Part shown: positions 27,988 through 35,521 of the stretch, piece after piece
How the letters are laid out: every line of letters starts with the position of its first letter
Position numbering within the stretch: the first letter of the stretch is position 1
Source of the DNA: Haloarchaeobius salinus
Lineage (GTDB): Archaea > Halobacteriota > Halobacteria > Halobacteriales > Natrialbaceae
Length of the DNA: 64,000 bases
Reading direction: 5' to 3'
Assembly (NCBI RefSeq): GCF_024464185.1
Contig: NZ_JANHAU010000006.1
Span: 1 to 64,000, forward strand
Notes under the pieces: generated by a model
Seen by the model: only the letters and a program-made list of their open reading frames with translations
Database searches by the model: none
What the model was told of the DNA's origin: nothing
Translations under genes and position numbers: made by a program

Positions 27988-29097
27988 ATGTTCGAGCTCG
28001 CGATCCAGACGACGGTTCCGGTCGTCGGCTACACGCTCGAAAACTTCCTGCTGCTGCTCATCGCGGCCGCAGCCGGCGGCGCGTTCGGGGCCGCCATCGG
28101 TGCGCTGCCCGCGTTCATCTTCACGGGTTTCGTCGTCTTCCTCGGCGAGGGCATCGCGATCCTCAACCGGCAGCTCGGTGGCGAAGCCCTCGCGGTCGGG
28201 CAGGGTGAACTCGCAGCGGGCCTGACGGGCATCATCGGCTTCGGTGCCGTCACCGGCCCGCACATCGCCTTCGCGGGCGGTGTCGCGGCGTCGGCCTACG
28301 CCGGCAAGAAGTACCCCGAGATGGAGCCCGACGGCTGGGACTACCACTTCGGGAAGAACATCCTGTACGCCTTCGGCACCAAGCCGGACATCCTCGCCGT
28401 CGGTGCCGTATTCGGCGTCTTCGGGGCGGTGTTCAACCAGTTCGCCGGCGCACTCCTCGTGGTCAGTGGCACCGGCGTCACCGACTCCATCGCGCTGACC
28501 GTCGTCGTGAGCGCGTTCCTGGCGCGGGTCGTCTTCGGCTACCCCATCGTCGGGAAGTCGGCCGGCTCCAGCATCCTCGACATGTCGCCGTTCGAGCGCG
28601 AGGAGCCCCGCACCGCCACCGACGGCGGTGAGGACGTCGAGGCTCCCATGGAGCACGAGGGCCGTCTGGCGACCGAGCCGTGGCTCCCGCACCAGTACAG
28701 GTGGTCGGGCGTCACCGCCATCGGCCTCGTCGGGGGCATCCTCGGCGGGTACATCTACATCCTCACCGGGAGCATCTTCCTCGGCTACGCCATCTCGGCG
28801 ATGAGCCTGCTGTTCCTGCAGCTGGGCGTCGAGAAGATCCCGGTGACCCACCACATCACCCTCATCGGGGCGGTCGGTGCGGTCGTGCTCCTGCCCGACT
28901 TCGGCCCGGTCGTCGCGCTGCTGGCGGCCGGCGGCTTCGGCGCGGTGAGCGGCCTGCTCGGCGAGGTGACCCAGCGCATCTTCTACGCGCACTCCGGGAC
29001 CCACGTCGACCCGCCCGCGATGGCCATCGCCATCGCCATGGTGGGCGTGGCGATCCTCGAGATCGTCGCGGTGCTGCCGAACGCGGGCTACCTCTGA
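27988..29097 (+). CDS. Multi-pass membrane protein, putative glycerol transporter/facilitator
   Basis: A 369-aa protein with about 9-10 hydrophobic helices and a cytoplasmic acidic loop near residues 195-225. It starts 2 nt after the glpK stop. In Haloferax volcanii an equivalent membrane gene downstream of glpK (called glpX there) was proposed to bring in glycerol. No MIP/aquaporin NPA motif is seen, so it is not a classical GlpF. The role rests on context. Confidence 0.72.
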   Translation: MFELAIQTTVPVVGYTLENFLLLLIAAAAGGAFGAAIGALPAFIFTGFVVFLGEGIAILNRQLGGEALAVGQGELAAGLTGIIGFGAVTGPHIAFAGGVAASAYAGKKYPEMEPDGWDYHFGKNILYAFGTKPDILAVGAVFGVFGAVFNQFAGALLVVSGTGVTDSIALTVVVSAFLARVVFGYPIVGKSAGSSILDMSPFEREEPRTATDGGEDVEAPMEHEGRLATEPWLPHQYRWSGVTAIGLVGGILGGYIYILTGSIFLGYAISAMSLLFLQLGVEKIPVTHHITLIGAVGAVVLLPDFGPVVALLAAGGFGAVSGLLGEVTQRIFYAHSGTHVDPPAMAIAIAMVGVAILEIVAVLPNAGYL

Positions 29098-29206
29098 GCC
29101 GTGACCACCTTCGACGACGGAGGCTCTCGACGCGTCCTTCGGCGCTGTGCCGAGGGTTTTTAGCGTCGGGGCGGATTGAGCTACGACTACCGAACCGACC
29201 CAACGC

Positions 29207-30385
29207 ATGGATATCGAAGCACGAATCAGACGACGACAACGGCGCAGCGGCGAGCCCCGTATCGTCCAGGACTACGACGCCCTGTCGCCGGTCGTCCACG
29301 TCGAAGAGCCGTCGGGCCGGGGGCCGGTGCTCGAGCAACTGCTCGACCACCTCGACCCGATCTTCGAGCGGTCGCTGCCACCGACAGCCTACGTCTGGGG
29401 GGACGGGGGAGTCGGCAAGTCGGCCGTCGTCACCGCCCTGTTCGAGCACCTCGACCGGATGCTGACCGGGACCGGGAGCGTCATCCACACCACGACACGT
29501 GCCCGCTCGACGCCGGCACCCGACTTCGTCTACGTCGACGCACGGGTCGACGACAGCGAGTTCGGCCTGTACCACACGGTGCTCGACGGACTCGTCGACG
29601 AGCAGGTGCCGAAACAGGGCGTGCGGACGGACTCGCTGCGGTCGCGGCTGATGGAGCGCCTGTCCGGGACGGACCGTGCCGTCGTGGCCGTCGACCACGT
29701 CGACGAACTCGACACGCTCGGGTTGGCGACGCTCCACGATGCGTTCGACGGGATGGACGACCGACTCAGCTGGATCGCGGTCGGGCGGACCCCGCCCGAG
29801 GAGCTCTCGAGCGAACTGCTGCCGCCAGAGCACATCCACGTGCCGCCGTACCAGCAGCACGCGCTCGTCGACCTGCTGACCGGCAGAGCCTCGGACGGAC
29901 TCGCCCGCCAGTCGTTCGACCACGAACAGATCAGGCGCGTCGCGGAGTGGGCGGAGGGGGACGCCCACGACGCGCTCACCGCGCTGTTCGGGGCCGCGGA
30001 GGTCGCGACGGGCGAGGGACACGGGCGCATCCACGAGCGCGACCTCGGGGCCGGTCTCGACGCGGTTCCCCGGCCGACGGTCGCGCTCGGACGCGTGTTG
30101 ACGCTGCCGGAGAACAGACAGCTGGTGCTGCGGACGCTGGTCGACCTGCCCGACGAGGCCACGACATCGGTGGGGGAGGCGGCGGAGTCAGTCGCCGCGG
30201 CACCGGGTGTCGACCTCTCGCCCTCGACGGTGAAACGGTACCTGTACGAGCTGGCGGAGGAGGGTATCACGGAGCGCGTGACGACGGAACGCCGGGCGGA
30301 GAGCGCGGGCCGGCCGCCCAGTCGGCTCGAACCGCGGTTCCCGACGCTCGTGTTCAGTCGACTGTACGACCTGCAACGCGAGTGA
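29207..30385 (+). CDS. Divergent Orc1/Cdc6-like AAA ATPase
   Basis: A 392-aa ATPase with Walker A GDGGVGKS at residues 65-72 and a Walker B-like AVVAVDHVDEL near 155-165. The C-terminal 80 residues look like a winged helix (LSPSTVKRYLYELAEEGITE). The plan is that of Orc1/Cdc6 initiators, but the P-loop lacks the usual GKTGTGKT form, so it is a diverged paralogue. It lies about 870 nt upstream of an AT-richer stretch with ORB-like inverted repeats. Helper or initiator function is inference. Confidence 0.75.
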   Translation: MDIEARIRRRQRRSGEPRIVQDYDALSPVVHVEEPSGRGPVLEQLLDHLDPIFERSLPPTAYVWGDGGVGKSAVVTALFEHLDRMLTGTGSVIHTTTRARSTPAPDFVYVDARVDDSEFGLYHTVLDGLVDEQVPKQGVRTDSLRSRLMERLSGTDRAVVAVDHVDELDTLGLATLHDAFDGMDDRLSWIAVGRTPPEELSSELLPPEHIHVPPYQQHALVDLLTGRASDGLARQSFDHEQIRRVAEWAEGDAHDALTALFGAAEVATGEGHGRIHERDLGAGLDAVPRPTVALGRVLTLPENRQLVLRTLVDLPDEATTSVGEAAESVAAAPGVDLSPSTVKRYLYELAEEGITERVTTERRAESAGRPPSRLEPRFPTLVFSRLYDLQRE

Positions 30386-30446
30386 GATCCGAGGCTTCTG
30401 TCTCCTGTCCCGCGTCGACGGGACCGCATTCGACGTCGACGTCCCG

Positions 30447-30971
30447 ATGGTGTATCAGGCATTGTTCCGCCTGGAAGGCCCGAAGACGATCGACGAAAGC
30501 TACGGCCAGGGCGTCGACTACGGCCACGGCGCAGGCGACCTCGAGGAGTCGACACATCACGTGTCCGTGAGAGAGGCCGGCCGCCAGTACCCTGAACAGA
30601 AGTACGTGAATCACGACACATATCGTGCCGTCCCCGAGGACTTCGACAAGATGGCAGACTATGACGTCGACGAAACGACCTGGTTCGTCACGAACCACTG
30701 CACGGGCCACGAGGTGCTTCCCGTCTTGAACGATCCACCGGAAGGAGAGCTGTGCGTCGAGAAGATTTACAGCCAGGGGATCCCACCACAGCAGTTCAGC
30801 ATCGAACCCCCGGACTGGCCGCCATCTACCCCCTCGGACACCTCCGAGTGGCCTTGCTCGACGCCGACCATAATTCGGATATCCGAAGACCGGTTTGCGG
30901 TGCTATTGACTTCTCACCCTTCGATTCAATCGTCGGTTAGTGAACGTTTCACGTTTTCACATAGTACTTGA
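30447..30971 (+). CDS. Unrecognised protein, possibly decayed at the C terminus
   Basis: A frame of 174 codons with haloarchaeal GC-rich third positions and acidic residues up to about 30860, after which composition becomes AT-rich and the translation (RFAVLLTSHPSIQSSVS) no longer looks coding. Recognisable features are a Tyr/Gly-rich GQGVDYGHGAGDLEES stretch and NHCTGHEVLPV. No family is recognised. The stop may have been acquired after loss of the original 3' end. It lies between the Orc-like gene and the repeat region. Confidence 0.45.
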   Translation: MVYQALFRLEGPKTIDESYGQGVDYGHGAGDLEESTHHVSVREAGRQYPEQKYVNHDTYRAVPEDFDKMADYDVDETTWFVTNHCTGHEVLPVLNDPPEGELCVEKIYSQGIPPQQFSIEPPDWPPSTPSDTSEWPCSTPTIIRISEDRFAVLLTSHPSIQSSVSERFTFSHST

Positions 30972-31253
30972 GTTGTTATTCCGACCGGGACGGTGATTCA
31001 GTAATCACACAAAACTATCGAGGCGCTCGGCACGCTGGACTGGCCCTCGTAAGACGAACACCGCCCACGTCGAGAGTGTATCCGACTGACCGAGTACCGG
31101 TTCAGCTAGCCAGCCGAAATATCCCTTTCATCGGAGGCCAGCTCGAACCTGGGATGATCGGACGCCCCTAGATCACCGTGAATTTTCACACTCGGATTTT
31201 CGCCTTGAGAGACGTCGACAGCCTTCGAGCGGGGCGCTAGTTCGTTCTCCATT

Positions 31254-31283
31254 GTTTCACAATCGGGCAAAACACCCGCAAGA
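31254..31283 (-). repeat. Left ORB-like inverted repeat (30 bp)
   Basis: Read on the minus strand it runs TCTTGCGGGTG, then a short TTTT-GCC part, then CGATTGTGAAAC. It matches the right copy at 31669-31698 at 27 of 30 positions in opposite orientation. A G-tract followed by a dyad-like half is the layout of haloarchaeal ORB elements. Confidence 0.6.
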
Positions 31284-31644
31284 GGGATACTACGGCTGTA
31301 ATTAACCTGAGTGTGAAACGCGAACCGCGGGGAGGCAACCTCCGTTCTATGAAAACAGATTTCGGGCATTCAGTGCCTGGGATACCCGAATATGTGCGTT
31401 TCAGAATTACCTGGGTTGCCAGTGAAAACAGCTACTGGCCCTTCCGAGATTCACACGCAGACCAAACCGCAAGACGGGGAACGATTGTGAAAATTCGGGT
31501 CAGTGGGCCAACCCATTCGACATGATGTCCGCACTCCCATCAATATCTCCTAAACAGCTTAGCTGAAGTCCCAAAACACATATTTCATCGGAATCGATCT
31601 CGGGCTGACTTTCTTCTCCGGCCGGAATACGCCCACACACAATC

Positions 31645-31696
31645 TTCACAATCGGTATTCACGGGTCTTCTTGCGGGTGGTTTCACCGATTGTGAA
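31645..31696. repeat. 12-bp perfect inverted repeat with 28-nt spacer
   Basis: TTCACAATCGGT at 31645-31656 is the exact reverse complement of ACCGATTGTGAA at 31685-31696. The right arm is shared with the ORB-like repeat at 31669-31698. The pair could form a hairpin or be a double binding site. Confidence 0.6.
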
Positions 31697-31698
31697 AC
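31669..31698 (+). repeat. Right ORB-like inverted repeat (30 bp) with internal dyad
   Basis: It runs TCTTGCGGGTGG followed by TTTCAC-CGATT-GTGAAA, a perfect 6-bp dyad around 5 nt next to a G-rich tract. It is the inverted partner of 31254-31283, about 415 bp away. Confidence 0.65.
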
Positions 31699-32174
31699 TG
31701 AGCGCAGACGCCTAGCGAGGCTCTGGTATCTTCTGTGAGTCGCATATTGAAATTCTCTCGATGTGAAAATAGTACCACTTTTGACAGGGTTTGATGGGTG
31801 TGGAACTGCTGGCGTTGTTTGGAAGTCCGGCACCAATTACGCAGCAATCTCCTTGTGACCGCACCACCAGCTACTGAAGTACAGGCCATTCCCTGAGGAC
31901 CAAGATCTGTGATTCAGAGGAACGACTTGAGACAGAGAAGCGACCTGAGGAGATCCGAGTCGACGGGCGACGGACCCAGTACGAACCTGGATTCACTCCC
32001 GTGAAATCACCGACAGTCGCCCCAATTAGTATTGCTTTAATACCACAATACTATGTCTGCGATTGTAGACGAAGGTCACTCGTTCGGGATAGGGCCTGGG
32101 CTGGGATCTCGATGACGGGTACCCACCCTACACCGGAACGTGAGTCATTTACCGTCGGTCACCCCAGGGGAGGT

Positions 32175-32855
32175 ATGAGCCACGCCTCGCCGCTCGTCCT
32201 CGACATCGACGGTACGCTCACCCGACCCGAGGGCGGCATCGACCCGCGCGTCTTCGAGCCGGTCCGCGACTGGCCCGCACCCGTCGTACTGGCGACGGGC
32301 AAGGCGTTCCCGTACCCCATCGCGCTCTGTACCTTCGTGGCCATCGAGGAACGCGTCATCGCCGAGAACGGCGGTATCGCCCACGTGAACGACGAGGTGC
32401 TGGTCCACGGTGACCGCCAGCGGACCACCGCGGCCATCGAGGCGTTCCAGGACGCCGGCGGCGACCTCGGCTGGGGCGACGTCGACCTCGTGAACCGCTG
32501 GCGCGAGACCGAGGTGGCCATCCGTCTCGACGCCGACGAGGAGCTGCTCCGCAGTGTCGCGGCCGAGCACGGCCTGGAGGTCGTCGACACGGGGTACGCC
32601 TACCACCTCAAGCAGCCCGACATGTCGAAGGGACTGATGCTCGAACGGGTCGCGGAACTCATGGGCTACGAGCCGTCGGCCTTCGTCGCCATCGGGGACT
32701 CGGAGAACGACGTCTCCACGTTCGAGCGCGCCGGCCGGAGCTTCGCGCCGTCGAACGCCGACGAGCGTGCGCTTTCGGCCGCCGACGTGGTTCTCGACGG
32801 TGCCCACGCCGAGGGGACGCTCGCCGCACTCGACCGGCTTCGCTCGGCGGAGTGA
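32175..32855 (+). CDS. Phosphoglycolate phosphatase, archaeal HAD type
   Basis: A 226-aa HAD hydrolase. The nucleophile motif is LDIDGTLT (D10, D12), and the late GDSENDVSTFERAG motif supplies the metal-binding acidic pair. Size and order match the archaeal phosphoglycolate phosphatase family (cof-like cap). ATG 32175 follows a GGGGAGG ribosome-binding site. The frame is open far upstream but that part is non-coding in character. Confidence 0.86.
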   Translation: MSHASPLVLDIDGTLTRPEGGIDPRVFEPVRDWPAPVVLATGKAFPYPIALCTFVAIEERVIAENGGIAHVNDEVLVHGDRQRTTAAIEAFQDAGGDLGWGDVDLVNRWRETEVAIRLDADEELLRSVAAEHGLEVVDTGYAYHLKQPDMSKGLMLERVAELMGYEPSAFVAIGDSENDVSTFERAGRSFAPSNADERALSAADVVLDGAHAEGTLAALDRLRSAE

Positions 32856-32888
32856 GTCCAGCCGCGAACTGTACAGGGTCGTCGACGT

Positions 32889-33089
32889 TCAGGCGATGGG
32901 AACGCCCTGCCTGACGAGGTAGTCGCTGGCGCGGTCGATCTCGACCGGGCTGCCGACGAACCGGTAGGTGTCGCCCTCCTCCAGCATCGTCAGCACGAAC
33001 TCCTCAGCGAGGCGGTCCCGCAGCTCCGCCGGCGTCCCCGCGGGGAGGACGATCTGCGTGCTGTCGCGCAACTGGGCCGGGTTCGGCAT
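32889..33089 (-). CDS. VNG_1110C-like small conserved haloarchaeal protein, 66 aa
   Basis: The 66-residue product opens MPNPAQLRDSTQIVLP and ends RASDYLVRQGVPIA, with GSPVEIDRASD in between. This pattern matches, as far as I can recall, the conserved haloarchaeal VNG_1110C family. It has no cysteines and no TM segment. It is transcribed away from the DRG GTPase gene. Function unknown. Confidence 0.72.
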   Translation of the reverse strand: MPNPAQLRDSTQIVLPAGTPAELRDRLAEEFVLTMLEEGDTYRFVGSPVEIDRASDYLVRQGVPIA

Positions 33090-33230
33090 CGTCTATCTCG
33101 GCGTTTCTGACGGCGCTGTATGAACGTGTCGAAGTCGTGGTACGTGTCGGGGTCGGACAGGGTGGCGCGACGGCGTGGTCGACGAGACGAGTGGACAGGT
33201 TTTTCGGCTCCCACGGCCGAGAGTGGAACG

Positions 33231-34340
33231 ATGGGGCTCGAAGAGGAGATCGAGGCGATCGAGGAGGAGATAGCCAACACGCCCTACAACAAGTCCACCG
33301 AGGCCCACATCGGGCGACTGAAGTCGAAGCTCGCCCAGAAGAAGGAGAAGCTGGAGAACCAGTCGGGCAGCGGCGGCGGGCAGGGCTACGCGGTCGAGAA
33401 ACACGGCGACGCCTCGGTCGCACTCGTCGGCTTCCCCAGCGTGGGCAAGTCGACGCTCATCAACGCGATGACGAACGCCGACTCGGAGACCGGCGAGTAC
33501 GAGTTCACCACGCTGACGGTCAACCCCGGTATGGTCGACATCAACGGCGCACACATCCAGCTGCTCGACGTGCCCGGTCTCATCGAGGGTGCGGCGGACG
33601 GTCGCGGTGGCGGGAAGGAAGTCCTCTCCGTCGTTCGAAGCGCCGACCTCCTCGTGTTCATGCTCTCCGTGTTCGAGATCGAGCAGTACGACCGACTTCG
33701 CACGGAGCTGTACAACAACAAGATCCGGATCGACCAGACGCCCCCACGGGTCACCATCCGCAAGAAGATCAAGGACGGCATCAAGGTGACCTCGACCGTC
33801 GACCAGCCGATGGACGACGACACCATCAAACAGGTCCTGCGCGAGCACGGCTACGTCAACGCCGACATCAACCTCGGCGAGGAGCTCGACATCGACCGGC
33901 TCATCGACGGCATCATGGACAACCGGGTGTACACGCCCTCCATCGTGACCATCAACAAGACCGACCTCATCGAGCCCTCCTACAAGGAACAGGTCGACGA
34001 GGAGCTGCGGAAGCGCGACATCGACCCCGAGGAGGCGACGTTCATCTCCGCCGTGGAGGAGAAGGGCCTCGACGCGCTGAAAGAGCGCATCTGGGAGCAG
34101 CTCGGTCTCATCCGGGTCTACATGGACAAACCCGGCCGCGGCGTCGACTGGGAGGAACCCCTCGTCGTGCCCGAGGGCGCGACCATCGAGGACGCCCTCT
34201 CGAAGCTCGGCGGCGACTTCGAGGACCGCTTCCGGTTCGCCCGTATCCGCGGCCCGAGCGCGAAACACGACGGCCAGCAGGTCGGCGAGGATCACGTGCT
34301 CGAGGACGAGGACGTGCTGAAGCTCGTGCTGCGCAAGTAG
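33231..34340 (+). CDS. DRG-family GTPase (Obg-like, with TGS domain)
   Basis: A 369-aa ribosome-associated GTPase. G1 is VGFPSVGKSTLIN near residue 65, G3 is LDVPGLIEGAADGRGGGKEVL and G4 is TINKTDL. The N-terminal basic coiled part (NTPYNKSTEAHIGRLKSKLA) is diagnostic for DRG proteins. The last 70 residues form a TGS domain. ATG 33231 is chosen because the DRG N terminus starts there. Confidence 0.93.
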   Translation: MGLEEEIEAIEEEIANTPYNKSTEAHIGRLKSKLAQKKEKLENQSGSGGGQGYAVEKHGDASVALVGFPSVGKSTLINAMTNADSETGEYEFTTLTVNPGMVDINGAHIQLLDVPGLIEGAADGRGGGKEVLSVVRSADLLVFMLSVFEIEQYDRLRTELYNNKIRIDQTPPRVTIRKKIKDGIKVTSTVDQPMDDDTIKQVLREHGYVNADINLGEELDIDRLIDGIMDNRVYTPSIVTINKTDLIEPSYKEQVDEELRKRDIDPEEATFISAVEEKGLDALKERIWEQLGLIRVYMDKPGRGVDWEEPLVVPEGATIEDALSKLGGDFEDRFRFARIRGPSAKHDGQQVGEDHVLEDEDVLKLVLRK

Positions 34341-34447
34341 TCGACGGCGGCTTCTCCGCTCGCGTGTGCGTTAGGGTTCACTCGAAGCTCAGTCCCCCGA
34401 GTTCCGCATCCGCTACTGGTTTCAACGCGCTGGCCGTACGGCCGCCC

Positions 34448-35206
34448 ATGCAGGCGACACTCGACCACACGATGATGCGCGTGGAGGACCTCGACGCCAG
34501 CCTCGACTGGTACACCACCCACCTCGACTACGAGGAGAAGGGGCGCTGGGAGGCCGACACGTTCACCAACGTCTTCCTCGGGCCCGAGGACGTCCACGAG
34601 GAGGGCGCGCTCCTCGAACTAACCTACAACCACGACGGCCGCACCTACGACCACGGCGACGCGTGGGGCCACATCGCCGTCCGCGTCGAGGACGTCTACG
34701 ACGCCTACGAGGAGCTCATGGACGAGGGCGTCGAGGACTACCGCGACCCCGACTCCTGCGGCGGTTCCTACGCGTTCGTTCGCGACCCCGACGGCCACGA
34801 GGTCGAGATCGTCGAGCGCGACCACGGCGCGAAGTGGAGCCTCGACCACACGATGCTCCGCGTCGAGGACGCCGACGCCGCCATCGGCTGGTTCACCCGC
34901 AAGCTCGAGTACGGGCTGTTCCGCCGCGAGGAGTTCGACGACTTCGCGCTCTACTTCCTGAAGCCCGCGGACGCCGCCGACGAGGCGATGAGTGTCGAAC
35001 TCACCTACAACTACGACGACCGCACGTACGACGTGGGTGACGCGTGGGGTCACGTCGCGGTCCGGTGTGACGACCTCCACGGGACGTGGGACGCCCTGAT
35101 GGCACGCGGTGCCGAGGACTACCGCGACCCCGAGTCCTGCAACGACCGCTACGCCTTCACCAAGACGCCCGACGGACAGGAAGTCGAGATCGTGACGCGG
35201 GACTGA
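34448..35206 (+). CDS. Tandem VOC (glyoxalase/dioxygenase-fold) protein
   Basis: A protein of 252 aa consisting of two VOC modules of about 125 residues. Each has the metal-ligand pattern His (LDHTMMRV and LDHTMLRV), Glu (LLELTYN and SVELTYN), His (WGHIAV and WGHVAV) and Glu (GHEVEIVE and GQEVEIVT). This fits a single-chain lactoylglutathione lyase-like enzyme or related thiol-adduct isomerase. Haloarchaea lack glutathione, so the thiol or substrate is uncertain. Confidence 0.85.
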   Translation: MQATLDHTMMRVEDLDASLDWYTTHLDYEEKGRWEADTFTNVFLGPEDVHEEGALLELTYNHDGRTYDHGDAWGHIAVRVEDVYDAYEELMDEGVEDYRDPDSCGGSYAFVRDPDGHEVEIVERDHGAKWSLDHTMLRVEDADAAIGWFTRKLEYGLFRREEFDDFALYFLKPADAADEAMSVELTYNYDDRTYDVGDAWGHVAVRCDDLHGTWDALMARGAEDYRDPESCNDRYAFTKTPDGQEVEIVTRD

Positions 35207-35521
35207 GAGCATCCCGGAGCACCGTTCCTGTCCTCGTTCGGCCGTCGGATTGGCAGTGAGTGGTGCGGGTCCGGGTCTTTATTTAAGTACTTTCTGGAGT
35301 ACCGATCCGAAGAAACGAGAAGACGATTTCCCGCTCAGATACGGTCTGAGAGGGTGTGTTAACGGTTGACAACTTCCCAGTTCACCACAAAGCATTTATA
35401 ACAATGGTTCGTGCGTTTGTGATGTACCCCTACCCACGGTGACAGTACTGACTACCGTTCGCGTCCCCCCACAGACGCCGAGCGAGAAAGGTGCTCGATC
35501 CACGCAGAACCCAAGCAACCT
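35207..35521 (+). promoter_or_regulatory. Control region of the S-layer gene with two TATA-like boxes
   Basis: No gene is present. TTTATTTAAG occurs at 35277-35286 and TTTATAA at 35395-35401. The nearer box predicts a start near 35422-35425 and a leader of about 100 nt before the ATG at 35522. This resembles the long 5' leader known for the halobacterial S-layer gene and fits very strong expression. Confidence 0.6.

Larger units (their letters stand above)
30972..32174 (+). other. 1.2-kb gene-poor, AT-richer region with repeats; no convincing gene
   Basis: Only short frames occur here and none shows haloarchaeal codon bias. The stretch holds repeated TGTGAAA/TTTCACA words. CGATTGTGAA or its reverse complement occurs at 31256-31265, 31482-31491, 31645-31654 and 31687-31696, and GTGAA/TTCAC dyads occur at 30940-30952 and 31178-31189. 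The arrangement fits a replication origin or the remnant of a non-coding mobile element. Confidence 0.6.

Noticed and set aside
31313-31525. 70-codon frame within the repeat region
   Set aside because: Codon use and amino-acid composition are not haloarchaeal (basic, AT-rich), and it contains parts of the repeats.
31254-31698. Repeats resembling a short CRISPR array
   Set aside because: The good copies are inverted, only two are near-identical, spacing is irregular, and no cas genes are present.
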